Shown in pieces: positions 1 through 8,150 of a DNA stretch of 64,000 nt. The stretch lies in assembly GCA_964451305.1 (NCBI GenBank), contig CAYVHV010000004.1, forward strand, positions 62,001 through 126,000, written 5' to 3'. The translations under genes and the position numbers were made by a program. Positions within the stretch are counted from its first letter, which is position 1. Each line of letters opens with the position of its first letter. Source of the stretch: SHLQ01 sp964451305 (GTDB lineage Bacteria; Actinomycetota; Acidimicrobiia; Acidimicrobiales; SHLQ01). The notes below the pieces were generated by a model, which was not told the DNA's origin, ran no database searches, and saw nothing but the letters and a program-made list of their open reading frames with translations.

Positions 1-309
1 TGTGGGAGCGCGCCCTCCGGTTTCGACGGTGACGACGTTGAACTCGCTCTCCAGCGCAGAGCCATCGGCGCAATAGCGAACGGTGTTGACCGGAGCATCC
101 CCGAGCATGCCTTCTGCGTGAAGGAAACCGACGGCGAGTTCGAAGTCGTTGCCGGGCGTGCGCATGGTCGTCGCCACGAGGGTGCCATCGAGCTGGATGC
201 TCAACGGTTCTTCGACCATGACCTCGTCGGGTCGACGCCGTTCGCCCGACGGGCCGTGGCGTTGCACGAAGACTTTGCGGCTTCTGCCGCGTTGGGCTCG
301 ATTGCTCAC
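1..309 (-). CDS. fdhD: FdhD, sulfurtransferase for molybdenum cofactor of formate dehydrogenase (N-terminal part, cut by window edge)
   Basis: The minus strand from a GTG at 309 gives 103 in-frame residues that run off the left edge. They contain EVMVEEPLSIQLDG, a TPGNDFELAVGFLHAEGM segment and VRYC, the typical N-terminal blocks of FdhD. The family passes sulfur from a cysteine desulfurase to the Mo-bisMGD cofactor, which formate dehydrogenases need for activity. The catalytic cysteines lie in the missing C-terminal part. The start is only 4 bases past the stop of the MFS gene, so the two are probably co-translated. A molybdenum oxidoreductase lies at 24042-26972; whether FdhD serves it is not shown. 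Confidence 0.85.
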   Translation of the reverse strand, partial: MSNRAQRGRSRKVFVQRHGPSGERRRPDEVMVEEPLSIQLDGTLVATTMRTPGNDFELAVGFLHAEGMLGDAPVNTVRYCADGSALESEFNVVTVETGGRAPT

Positions 310-313
310 AGGA

Positions 314-1504
314 TCAGGGTATCGACCTGACGGGTTCGACTTCCGGTCGCGTGGGTGTTGCGCGTCCGACCGGGCTGATCACGGCGGCGGCGATGAGCGC
401 GAGTGCGCCGCTTGCAAGCCATGCCGGCGTGTAGCCGAATTGATCGATCGACCAGCCGACCGCAGGACCGCCGACGGTCAAGCCGAGGAGGAAGCCAAAC
501 ATGAGTCGACCCGTGGCCTTTCCGGCGTTCTCTTTTTGTCGGATCATCGACAGGTTGGCTGCGGTGTTCCACGTGCCGAGCGTCAGCCCAGCGAGGATCG
601 TGCCAATCCACAGCAAGCTCGGACGTCCACCGGACGACGCGGTGACGATGAGCAGGGAGCCAGCTCCAATGACCGCCATCGTCGTCATCATCTTTCGAGC
701 AGACGCACCCCGGTCGAGCACAACACCTGCGGTGAGGCGGGCGGGTACGGCGACAAGTCCTTGGAGTGCAAAGACCTGACCCGCTCGTTCGACGGAGAAG
801 CCCACGGACTCTTCGGCGAACAACGGAAGGAAGCGTCCGAAGCCGCCTCCGACCGTCCCGAGAAGGAAACCAAAGACCGCAACTTGGGTAACAAAGGTCG
901 GGAGGCGAGATCGTTTCGACGATTCGGATGTTTCGAGAGGCGACGATGGGGCCTTCTTTGGAACCAGGCCGAGGCCGAAGAAGAGCAGGCCGGAGAGGAT
1001 AGCGGTCAGCCACATCGAAGATCTCCATCCGAGCGTTGACGCCATCGCTGGCACGGTGAGGCCCGCAAGGACCACGGCGGCTTGCACTCCGGATTGTTTG
1101 ACACCCGTTACGACTCCTCGTCTGGCGTCGTCGACGCCAGCGGAGATGGCCTTATTCGTGGCCGGATTTCCTAAGCCTTGGGCGACGCCACCAATAGCGC
1201 TAGCAGCGACGAGGAGCGGATAGTTCTGAGACAACGCCAACGCAACTGCAGAGATGGCCGAAAAGGCAAGTGTGGTGGCAACGGCGTGCCTTCCGCCGAC
1301 CTTGTCACTGAACGCTCCCGATGCAGGTGCCAAGAATGCTCCGACACCGGTATTGACGGCGCCGAGAACACCGAGCTGGAACTTCGAGATACCGAACTCG
1401 GCCTGAAGTTCAGAAGCGGCCACCGCAAGCGCGAAGAATGCGAGCGTCGACACCGCCATGGTGGACAGCATCATCAGCGACAGGCCAACGGAGCGTGTTG
1501 TCAC
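314..1504 (-). CDS. MFS family transporter
   Basis: 396 residues, strongly hydrophobic, with the pattern of a 12-helix major facilitator. The loop after helix 2 holds a typical cytoplasmic G-x-x-x-D-(R/K) type motif (SGAFSDKVGGR, near residues 62-72). The central loop near residues 190-200 is polar and charged, as expected between the two six-helix halves. It starts with GTG after a purine-rich stretch. It is directly followed by fdhD, so a role in import of an anion or organic acid linked to formate or molybdenum metabolism is possible, but no substrate can be read from the sequence. Confidence 0.85.
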   Translation of the reverse strand: MTTRSVGLSLMMLSTMAVSTLAFFALAVAASELQAEFGISKFQLGVLGAVNTGVGAFLAPASGAFSDKVGGRHAVATTLAFSAISAVALALSQNYPLLVAASAIGGVAQGLGNPATNKAISAGVDDARRGVVTGVKQSGVQAAVVLAGLTVPAMASTLGWRSSMWLTAILSGLLFFGLGLVPKKAPSSPLETSESSKRSRLPTFVTQVAVFGFLLGTVGGGFGRFLPLFAEESVGFSVERAGQVFALQGLVAVPARLTAGVVLDRGASARKMMTTMAVIGAGSLLIVTASSGGRPSLLWIGTILAGLTLGTWNTAANLSMIRQKENAGKATGRLMFGFLLGLTVGGPAVGWSIDQFGYTPAWLASGALALIAAAVISPVGRATPTRPEVEPVRSIP

Positions 1505-1601
1505 CTCTGCACCTTACGCAGTCACCGCTCGCTCTCCGCAGCGGTTTGGGCCAGCGCGAGGTGCACCATGTGGTCAGCAGCGGTTCGAGGCGCCCAAAGA
1601 C

Positions 1602-3587
1602 CTACCCGCGCCTCAGATTGAGGAGCACCTCCGTGATGATGTTCTCTTCGGCTGCCTCGAAGTTGTCACGGTTGCCGATCAGCGCAACGGCGAGGGTCAC
1701 GCCGGACTCTTCGCGTGTCCACAGGCGGAGGTCGCCAATGGCGGACGATCCGTCAAACACATCCCAGACTTGGCCTCCGGGGCTGGTACCACCGGCCTCG
1801 GTGAGTTCAGCTCCGAACTGTTGGCCGAGAAGGGTGACCACCTGTTCAGGAGACGAGAGAGCCGCTTGCTGGAGAAGGACCAGTTGGTCAGAAATATTGG
1901 CGTCGAATTGAATGCTGGCCCCGAAGCCTTGATGGAACCAGCTCTCGGGGCGGACACCTGAAATTCCGAGGTCGAGATCCTGAAATGGTTCGAGCGCAAT
2001 GCCGGTGAGATCGGGCGAAGTAAACGGGGGAGCGGCGCTGTCGGCGAGACACCCCGTGTCGACATCGCTCGTGGAATCGGCGAGGAAGTCGAGTGCAATA
2101 GCCATACCGCACTCGTCGGTGGTCACGGCGTGTCCTTGGTTTGGATGAACGACGTTTTGATGGTTCGACAACCCCTCCGCGATGGCGTCAGCGAAGCTCG
2201 GTGGAGTAATCGGGTCGTACTCGCCCGAGAGCAGCAACGTTGGGATGTCGCTTTCGACGAGTTCGGTGACCGACGAATCTGCCACACCGCTCCCGACGAC
2301 ATCGCAGGTTTCTTGGAGGCCCGACAGGCCGCTAGAGGACTGGGCAAAGGTCTCGTCGAAGAACACATCGCCGGTGAGGCCTTCTTCGAAGTCGGCTTCG
2401 GTCACAAACTCCGCAAGGTAGTCGTGGCACATCACCGCCGAGAACTGTCCGTTCGAGATGAACTCTGCGTTGGTGACCTGTAGCCCGACCAGAGTGGCAA
2501 GCGTCGTCGTGTCGCCCGCTTCCAACTCTTCGACAAGTGTTGGAAGGGCGCCGAAGATGGACGGCGAGTAGAGCGCGTTGAACACGATGCCAGAAAGCCT
2601 GCTGTCGTCGATGATCACGTCATAGCTCTGCCCGTCGAGTTGGTTGAGCGCTTCGACTTCGACCGGATCGGCAGCGACCTGATCGATGACGGCTCGCAAC
2701 CGTTCTTCGAGATCGGGGAATTCTGACGCGCATTGATCTGATTCCGCACAGCCAACATAGAACCGTTCGAGGGCGCCTTCGAACGTTTGTGGCACCACGG
2801 CGAGCGAACCGAGCGCAGGGTCCGTCGGTTGCACCGAATCCAACACCGCGGAAGCAATCCCATCGGGGTGCGTGCGGAGCAATTCTTGGCCGAGTCTCGT
2901 GCCGTACGAGATACCGAAGATGTGCCACTCGTCGATCCCGAGCGCGATGCGAATCGCTTCGGCATCGTTTGCTGAAGACACGGTGTTGTACGCCGTCAGG
3001 TCGGCGCCTTCGCCGATGGTGCGATCAACGCACTCGCGTAACGCGCTCACCTGTTGGTCGCTTTCAGTTTCCGCATCGGGCTCTTGCTCGAGAATAGATA
3101 GGGATTCGTCGATGACTTCCTCACAGACCAGGTCGACGTCGGAAAGTGACGAGCCGCGTTGACTGAACACGACGAGCGGATGAGCGTTGATGAGTTCGCC
3201 CCACTGTTCGGCGAGCGAAAATTCGAGGCCGGCGAAGGCATCTCCACCGGGGCCACCTTCGAGGTACACGACGGGAGTTGCATCCCCGGGGGTCTGGTCG
3301 TTGGTGAAGGTCGCGACGTGCAGGCTCACCGTGTCGGGATCTGATGCGTCATTCCAGAGTTGAGGTACGTCGACGGTCCCGCACGCAGCGTCAAACCCGG
3401 GTTGGACCATGAACTCACAGGTACCGTCTTCGAAGGTCGCCGTGATTGCGGATGGCGACGCGTCAGCGCTGTTCGTCGCCCCACTTGCCGGTGAGGCCGA
3501 TTCGCCGGACGAGCAGGCCGTGGCAACCAATGCGAGCAATGCCAGAACTGCGGTCGGTGAGAACAGAGCTGGGTGAGGAATCTGCAC
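1602..3587 (-). CDS. Secreted alpha/beta-hydrolase lipoprotein, TAP-like peptidase family
   Basis: About 661 residues from the GTG at 3587, chosen because GGAG sits five bases upstream; a TTG at 3632 would add 15 residues. The N-terminus has a hydrophobic core ending in a lipobox (LVATAC), so the product is probably a membrane-anchored lipoprotein. The hydrolase fold shows an oxyanion strand (VYLEGGPGG), the nucleophile elbow GISYGTRLG, an acid in LLSGEYDPITPP and a histidine in NQGHAV, all in the order of prolyl-aminopeptidase/TAP hydrolases such as SlpD/SlpE of Streptomyces. A further 120 or so residues follow the hydrolase domain, with no recognised function. Likely role: cleavage of short peptides or esters outside the cell. 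Confidence 0.8.
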   Translation of the reverse strand: MQIPHPALFSPTAVLALLALVATACSSGESASPASGATNSADASPSAITATFEDGTCEFMVQPGFDAACGTVDVPQLWNDASDPDTVSLHVATFTNDQTPGDATPVVYLEGGPGGDAFAGLEFSLAEQWGELINAHPLVVFSQRGSSLSDVDLVCEEVIDESLSILEQEPDAETESDQQVSALRECVDRTIGEGADLTAYNTVSSANDAEAIRIALGIDEWHIFGISYGTRLGQELLRTHPDGIASAVLDSVQPTDPALGSLAVVPQTFEGALERFYVGCAESDQCASEFPDLEERLRAVIDQVAADPVEVEALNQLDGQSYDVIIDDSRLSGIVFNALYSPSIFGALPTLVEELEAGDTTTLATLVGLQVTNAEFISNGQFSAVMCHDYLAEFVTEADFEEGLTGDVFFDETFAQSSSGLSGLQETCDVVGSGVADSSVTELVESDIPTLLLSGEYDPITPPSFADAIAEGLSNHQNVVHPNQGHAVTTDECGMAIALDFLADSTSDVDTGCLADSAAPPFTSPDLTGIALEPFQDLDLGISGVRPESWFHQGFGASIQFDANISDQLVLLQQAALSSPEQVVTLLGQQFGAELTEAGGTSPGGQVWDVFDGSSAIGDLRLWTREESGVTLAVALIGNRDNFEAAEENIITEVLLNLRRG

Positions 3588-3740
3588 GAGTGCTCCCGTC
3601 GTAGTGAAACGCGCCGCGACCGTTCTCGCCAAAGGGAATCGATGAGCTGCACGCCGCCGGCGTGCGGCCCACGTTAGACGAAGCGTGTCGCGAAGGCGGT
3701 GTCAGTCCAACGCGAGACAAACCCGCTGTACAAAAACGAT

Positions 3741-3770
3741 CGGTTCGGCTTCGTTTCCGAAGCCGAACCG
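3741..3770 (-). terminator. Strong intrinsic terminator after the RTX 5'-nucleotidase gene
   Basis: A perfect 13-bp inverted repeat (3741-3753 and 3758-3770) with a 4-base loop. Read on the minus strand it is followed by ATCGTTTTTG, so it fits a rho-independent terminator for the gene ending at 3826. A weaker 7-bp hairpin lies at 3797-3814 between the stop codon and this site. Confidence 0.8.
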
Positions 3771-3825
3771 AAACGTTTCGTCATCGCGAGGTACCCCCGA
3801 GGCTGAGGCCTCGGCGGCTGTGGAC

Positions 3826-6165
3826 CTACTCGGCTAGAGCAATGATGCTCTGCGTCGAGTAGTTCTCCGGCTTGCTCAGCACGCCGTCTACGTCTTGTTC
3901 GAGGTAGTCGATGAAGATCTGGGCGTACTCGAGAAGCGTGTCCTCGAGCCGGCCGTCCTCAGCAACAGCTTCGAACGTGAAGTATCCGTCGCCGCCGCCA
4001 GCGGTGAAGCTATTGGTCGCAACCGTGAAGGTGGCTGCCGGATCGAGCGCCACGAACGCCCCGTCGACGAGGACCTCGATATTCGAGAGGCGTTCTCCAT
4101 CTGCTGCATTGAGGTCAACGTCCCATCGAATCCCCGCACCGTACGGATACGCTCCGGTCGATCCATCTGGATCGACCGAGAAGGCAACAGCCTCTTCGAG
4201 AACCGCAGCAACCTCTTCACCGGTCATCTCGAGATTGACGATCGTGTTGGCGAACGGCAGCAGCTCAAAGACGTCGGCGATGGTGATGTCGCCTTCCGGA
4301 ATGTCGATACGAATACCGCCGGAGTTCTGGATTGCGATGTCGGCTTCGAACGAACGAGCCAAGAACGCATCGGTGACGAGCTGTTGAATATCGCCACCGT
4401 TGACTGCAGTATCGGCAACGTCACAGATCTGGCTACGACCTTGACCGGGAATGCGCTCGAGGCAGAGGTCTTCGGTCGCCTCACCAATGACCTGCTGCTG
4501 GAGTACCTCGACCTGTCCGGAGAACTGAGCGAGTACCGCTTCGGCATCGGCGTCTGGAGTGACGATCGAGAGCTCGGGGGTCGCTTCGACAAACGCCACG
4601 ACCTCGTCGCGTGCCTCGCCGGTCAGCTCCTCACGATCCGCATCTTCCGATGGCTCGCGCTGGAACGAGTCTGCGAGAAGCAGGTGCGGCGTCCCTTCGC
4701 AGCTCGAAACAATGCCATTCTCATCGAAGCTCACGTTGAGCTCACCGACGACCCAGCTGAACTGCCACGCCTGGACAACACAAACCGGGTTGCCATCGGC
4801 GTCGGTCGTGCGCTGTGGGTATTCGCCTTGAGTGTTCAGTCCAAGGTCGCCGAAGTCGCCAAGCAACGTGTGGCTGTCGCCACCGACGATGACATCGACG
4901 CCGCTGACCTGCGATGCGAGGTCGAGATCGTTCGCCAACTGAATGTGGGTGACGAGGACGATCTTGTCGATGCCCGCTGCGGTGAGCAGATCGACCTGTG
5001 CTTGTGCGGTTTCGATCTCATCGAGGAACTGGGTGGTGTCGAGTGGACTCGATGAGTTCTGGGTCTTGCCAGCAATGTTGATGCCGACGTAGCCAACGCG
5101 CTGGCCGCCTTCGTAGTCGATGATGACGTTGTCTTCGAAGATCTTGTCGCCTTCAGGGGCGAGCGGTGTGCCAGCGGCGGGGACGATGTTTGCGCCGAGC
5201 GTCGCAGTGCTACATGAGTCCGAACCGTTGAGGTAGCCGAGGAAGTCGGCCAAACCTTGGTCGGAGTTATCGAACTCGTGATTGCCGAGCGCAAAGACGT
5301 CAAAGCATGCTTCGTTCATGAGAGCGGCATCTGCTTCGCCCTCGAAGAGGCTGAAGAAGAGCGTGCCGGTTATTGCGTCGCCTGCGTGAACCTTGACGAC
5401 CTCGCCGCTGGCTTGTGCTGCAAGCTCATCGATCTTTGCAACGACGCTTGGGAAACCGCCGAACTGTACTCGGGTTTCTCCACCTGGAAGTTCGAGATCG
5501 CCCGAGTCGGTTTCGAGGTGACTGTGGGTGTCGTTGACGTGAAGGATCGTCAGGTCGAATGGAGCGCCGACCGAGATTGGGTCTTCGGTTGGTGGCACGG
5601 CAATACCTGGTTCGGGAGCGTCGTCGTTCCCCGACGTGTCGTCGGGAGCGTTGGACGGTGCGTCCGATCCTTGCCCGACAGCATCGTCGCCGGGGCCGTC
5701 GAGGACGCTGTCATTTCCGGGGCCAGGCCACAGCGTGTCGTCGCCAGCGTTGCCCTCGAGCTGATCGTTGCCAGCCTCGCCGAGCACGATGTCGTCACCG
5801 TTTGCGCCGCGAAGAATATCGTCACCGTTGCCGCCGAAGAGCGTGTCGTCGCCGTCGCCACCTTGAATGTCGTCGTCGTCATTGCCGCCTTCGATGCGGT
5901 CATTACCGGCACCACCGATCAGGATGTCGTCGCCGGAGTGTCCACAGATGATGTCGTTGCCAGCGCCGGCATCGATGGCATCGGGGCCGAGCGAGCCAAC
6001 GATGACGTCGTCGCCGTCGGTGCCGACGGTCAGTAGCCCGGAGTCTTCGACGATGATGGTGGCCTCTTGGCCTCCACAGGTCGCTCCTTCTGCCGACACT
6101 GTCGGAGCCGTGGCTACGAGTGCCCCCACCAAAGCGAGCGCAAGTCCCGCAGCTTTCAGTCTCAT
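3826..6165 (-). CDS. Secreted 5'-nucleotidase/UshA-type phosphoesterase with N-terminal RTX calcium-binding repeats
   Basis: 779 residues. A Sec signal peptide ends near VSA (residue 25). Residues about 44-165 are a run of RTX nonapeptides of the GGxGxDxUx type (for example GGAGNDRIEG, GGNGDDILRG), which bind calcium. The metallophosphoesterase domain starts near 204 with LHVNDTHSH, then GDAITG (about 262-267), GNHEFDN (294-300) and THIQ. The C-terminal 5'-nucleotidase domain carries NSGGIRIDIPEGDIT and the ELLPFAN block. Expected activity: hydrolysis of extracellular nucleotides or sugar nucleotides to release phosphate and nucleoside. The ATG at 6165 follows a GGGGGA ribosome site. RTX repeats at the N-terminus, with a Sec signal, are unlike classical type I secreted RTX proteins. 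Confidence 0.92.
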   Translation of the reverse strand: MRLKAAGLALALVGALVATAPTVSAEGATCGGQEATIIVEDSGLLTVGTDGDDVIVGSLGPDAIDAGAGNDIICGHSGDDILIGGAGNDRIEGGNDDDDIQGGDGDDTLFGGNGDDILRGANGDDIVLGEAGNDQLEGNAGDDTLWPGPGNDSVLDGPGDDAVGQGSDAPSNAPDDTSGNDDAPEPGIAVPPTEDPISVGAPFDLTILHVNDTHSHLETDSGDLELPGGETRVQFGGFPSVVAKIDELAAQASGEVVKVHAGDAITGTLFFSLFEGEADAALMNEACFDVFALGNHEFDNSDQGLADFLGYLNGSDSCSTATLGANIVPAAGTPLAPEGDKIFEDNVIIDYEGGQRVGYVGINIAGKTQNSSSPLDTTQFLDEIETAQAQVDLLTAAGIDKIVLVTHIQLANDLDLASQVSGVDVIVGGDSHTLLGDFGDLGLNTQGEYPQRTTDADGNPVCVVQAWQFSWVVGELNVSFDENGIVSSCEGTPHLLLADSFQREPSEDADREELTGEARDEVVAFVEATPELSIVTPDADAEAVLAQFSGQVEVLQQQVIGEATEDLCLERIPGQGRSQICDVADTAVNGGDIQQLVTDAFLARSFEADIAIQNSGGIRIDIPEGDITIADVFELLPFANTIVNLEMTGEEVAAVLEEAVAFSVDPDGSTGAYPYGAGIRWDVDLNAADGERLSNIEVLVDGAFVALDPAATFTVATNSFTAGGGDGYFTFEAVAEDGRLEDTLLEYAQIFIDYLEQDVDGVLSKPENYSTQSIIALAE

Positions 6166-6309
6166 TATGTCCCCCGAAGTGAGTCGATTTTGTTGGTTGT
6201 GTTCGCATCCTTGCTGGGTGAGGACTCTGTGTCCAGCGAAGTGTGAAAATTGTGGACGAACAGTGGGTTAACAACGTCCGTCACCTACAAATCCGGACGC
6301 GAAAATACA

Positions 6310-6345
6310 CGTTGCCCGGCAACGGGAGGAGGCTGCCGGGCAACG
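6310..6345 (-). terminator. Hairpin downstream of the hisA-hisIE gene, probable terminator
   Basis: A perfect 12-bp inverted repeat (6310-6321 and 6334-6345) with a 12-base loop. On the minus strand it is followed by TGTATTTTCG, weakly T-rich. It lies about 100 bases past the stop at 6443 and 145 bases before the start of the 5'-nucleotidase gene. A second, smaller hairpin (6361-6368 with 6380-6387) lies between it and the stop. The rest of 6166-6442 shows nothing else. Confidence 0.55.
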
Positions 6346-6442
6346 CCGTACAGCTACTTATCGAATGAGCGACCAGTGATCATTCGATCGGAGTGAGATT
6401 ATTCGAGGTGATGCCTGCCCAAGGCCCTCGAGTTGGTGGTGC

Positions 6443-7687
6443 CTAGTCGCGGCGGGTGACCTTTAGCGCTCGGCGATCGAGTTCGCGCTCGATGTCATCG
6501 AGCGGGATGCCCTCGGCCACAAGGCGCGTCATGACAAAGAACAGCACGTCGGCTGCTTCGTGCACGATGTCCGATCGGTCGGTCGCTTCGTTGAGCTCGC
6601 CCGCTTCCTCGGTGATCTTTGCTGCGAGCAGTTCACGGTCGTCGAACAGCCGCTTTGTAAAGCTTCCTTCCGGCGCGTTGGCTACACGGTCGGCGAGACG
6701 ACGCTCGAGCTCGGCAAAGCCGTCGAGATCCCCAAAGCAGCTCGTCTGGTCGAGGTGACAGAACCCGCGGCCAGCCTGCTCGACAGAGAATTGGATCGCG
6801 TCGCTGTCGCAGTCGAGGGAAAGCGAGTGCAGCGACTGTGTTGCGCCGGACGTGAGGCCCTTTTGCCAGAGCTCGCCTCGACTGCGGCTCCAGTAGTGCA
6901 CATCGCCGGTCTCGATCGTGCGGTCGAGGCTCTCCAGGTTTGAGTAGGCAAGGCCGAGCGACTGACCGCGCCGGTTGGTAACCGTCGTAGGCCACAAGCC
7001 GTCGTCTCGATCGGACCGCAGGCACGCTGCGACCGACTCGGCGAGGGTGATCTCGTCCTTGTACAACGCCATGCCGACTTGCGCATCGGCGCCGAGCTTG
7101 TGGATCGCTCCGATTTCTTCTGCGCTCGCAATGCCACCGGCGAACGTGACGCGGGCATGTCCGGCGGCTTCGAGGTATCGCTGGAGGATCTCTGGATCTG
7201 TACCGGTCATCCGGCCTTCGCGTTCGACGAAGGTGAGCAGAAAGCCCGAAGTCAGATCTCGTAGCTCGACGAGTTTGTCTTCGACCCGTTGGCCCGTGCC
7301 TTTGGTCCATCCGTGGGTGACGACCTCACCGTCGAAGCTGTCGAGCGCGACGACCGTGCGCTCTGGCGGTAGCGCCGAGAGCACCTCGGGTGTCGCAGCG
7401 GTGCCCAACACGACTTTGGTCGCTCCGGCGTCGAGCCATTCGATGGCGGCTTCGATCGAACGAATCCCACCGCCGACACGGCATTGGGCGAGGGGGAGAA
7501 GCTCTTTGATGAGCTCGGTGTTGTTCCCCGTGCCGAGCGCGGCATCGAGATCGACGATCGCGATCTCGCCAACGCGACCGAACTTCTTCGCGAGCGGCCG
7601 TGGATCGCCGGCAGATAGGGCGTGATCCTTGCCTCCGATGAGTTGCACGGCTTCGCCGCCCATGAGGTCAATTGGGGGTATGAGCAT
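6443..7687 (-). CDS. Trifunctional histidine biosynthesis protein: HisA-HisI-HisE fusion
   Basis: 414 residues from ATG 7687, where the HisA fold begins (MLIPPIDL). Three domains follow without a stop. Residues 1 to about 225 are a HisA beta/alpha barrel (ProFAR isomerase) with the two catalytic aspartates expected at D7 and D116 and a phosphate loop AGGIASAEE. Residues about 228-320 are HisI (phosphoribosyl-AMP cyclohydrolase) with HYWSRSRGELW, the metal cluster DCDSD (292-296), C310 and C317. Residues about 325-410 are HisE (phosphoribosyl-ATP pyrophosphatase) with KITEEAGE and HEAADVLFF. Together these are steps two, three and four of histidine synthesis. HisI-HisE fusions are common; HisA at the front is not. 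The usual HisA TDIxRDG strand reads TFVEREG here. No other his gene is adjacent. Confidence 0.9.
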   Translation of the reverse strand: MLIPPIDLMGGEAVQLIGGKDHALSAGDPRPLAKKFGRVGEIAIVDLDAALGTGNNTELIKELLPLAQCRVGGGIRSIEAAIEWLDAGATKVVLGTAATPEVLSALPPERTVVALDSFDGEVVTHGWTKGTGQRVEDKLVELRDLTSGFLLTFVEREGRMTGTDPEILQRYLEAAGHARVTFAGGIASAEEIGAIHKLGADAQVGMALYKDEITLAESVAACLRSDRDDGLWPTTVTNRRGQSLGLAYSNLESLDRTIETGDVHYWSRSRGELWQKGLTSGATQSLHSLSLDCDSDAIQFSVEQAGRGFCHLDQTSCFGDLDGFAELERRLADRVANAPEGSFTKRLFDDRELLAAKITEEAGELNEATDRSDIVHEAADVLFFVMTRLVAEGIPLDDIERELDRRALKVTRRD

Positions 7688-7743
7688 CCCACCAGCATAG
7701 GAACCGCGTCCGCTGTCACGCGGTGCGATGTGTTTCGTCGCTG

Positions 7744-8064
7744 CTACGACGGTGATGAGTCGATCGCTGCATAGCCGGCATCGGTCAGCGACAGGATCTG
7801 TGGGCTGGCTCGCTTTTGCAGGAGCTCGGTGGCCTCGAGGTGCAGTTTCACCGTCGTGGTGAACCATGCAACGCTGCTCGTCTCCCACATCTCGGCAGGC
7901 GTCCGCTGCTCGACCTCGGAGATGAGCAGCGAGTTGGGAAGCTCCCCGGCGTCCCGCAACGCACCGAGGATCGCATCGCGAACAGGCTCGTAGATCGAGA
8001 CGAGGATACGACAATCATCTCGCCCGGTGTTCGGGTTCTTCATCATGATTCGTTCGTCGGACAC
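7744..8064 (-). CDS. Small DUF6958-like protein
   Basis: 106 residues. The N-terminal MKNPNTGRDDCRI segment, the PVRDAIL stretch and VAWFTTTVKLHLEATELLQ match my memory of the DUF6958 family (short proteins of about 100 residues with a winged-helix-like look). Function unknown. It is divergent from the amidase gene, separated by an array of 13-bp repeats, and lies 56 bases upstream of the hisA-hisIE start on the same strand, so the two may be co-transcribed. Confidence 0.65.
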   Translation of the reverse strand: MSDERIMMKNPNTGRDDCRILVSIYEPVRDAILGALRDAGELPNSLLISEVEQRTPAEMWETSSVAWFTTTVKLHLEATELLQKRASPQILSLTDAGYAAIDSSPS

Positions 8065-8086
8065 GGCGGCTCCATTCTCTCGTCGG

Positions 8087-8138
8087 TCTCATCACGGTGT
8101 CTCATCTCAGTCTCTCATCTCAGGGTCTCATCTCAGTA
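8087..8138. repeat. Four tandem 13-bp repeats in a divergent promoter region
   Basis: Units start at 8087, 8100, 8113 and 8126. The last three share the exact 11-mer TCTCATCTCAG; the first keeps TCTCATC and then diverges. The array fills most of the 86 bases between the DUF6958-like gene (start 8064) and the amidase gene (start 8151), so it overlaps the place where both promoters should lie. It may be a regulator binding array or a slippage-prone spacer. Confidence 0.85.
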
Positions 8139-8150
8139 TTGTGACGGGCT

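Noticed and set aside
3895..5055. 386-codon plus-strand frame opposite the 5'-nucleotidase
   Set aside because: Antisense shadow; the minus strand carries the phosphoesterase motifs.
7688..8014. Longer N-terminus (109 residues) for the HisA-HisI-HisE protein
   Set aside because: It overlaps the DUF6958-like gene, is Arg/Cys-rich and precedes the conserved HisA start MLIPPIDL.
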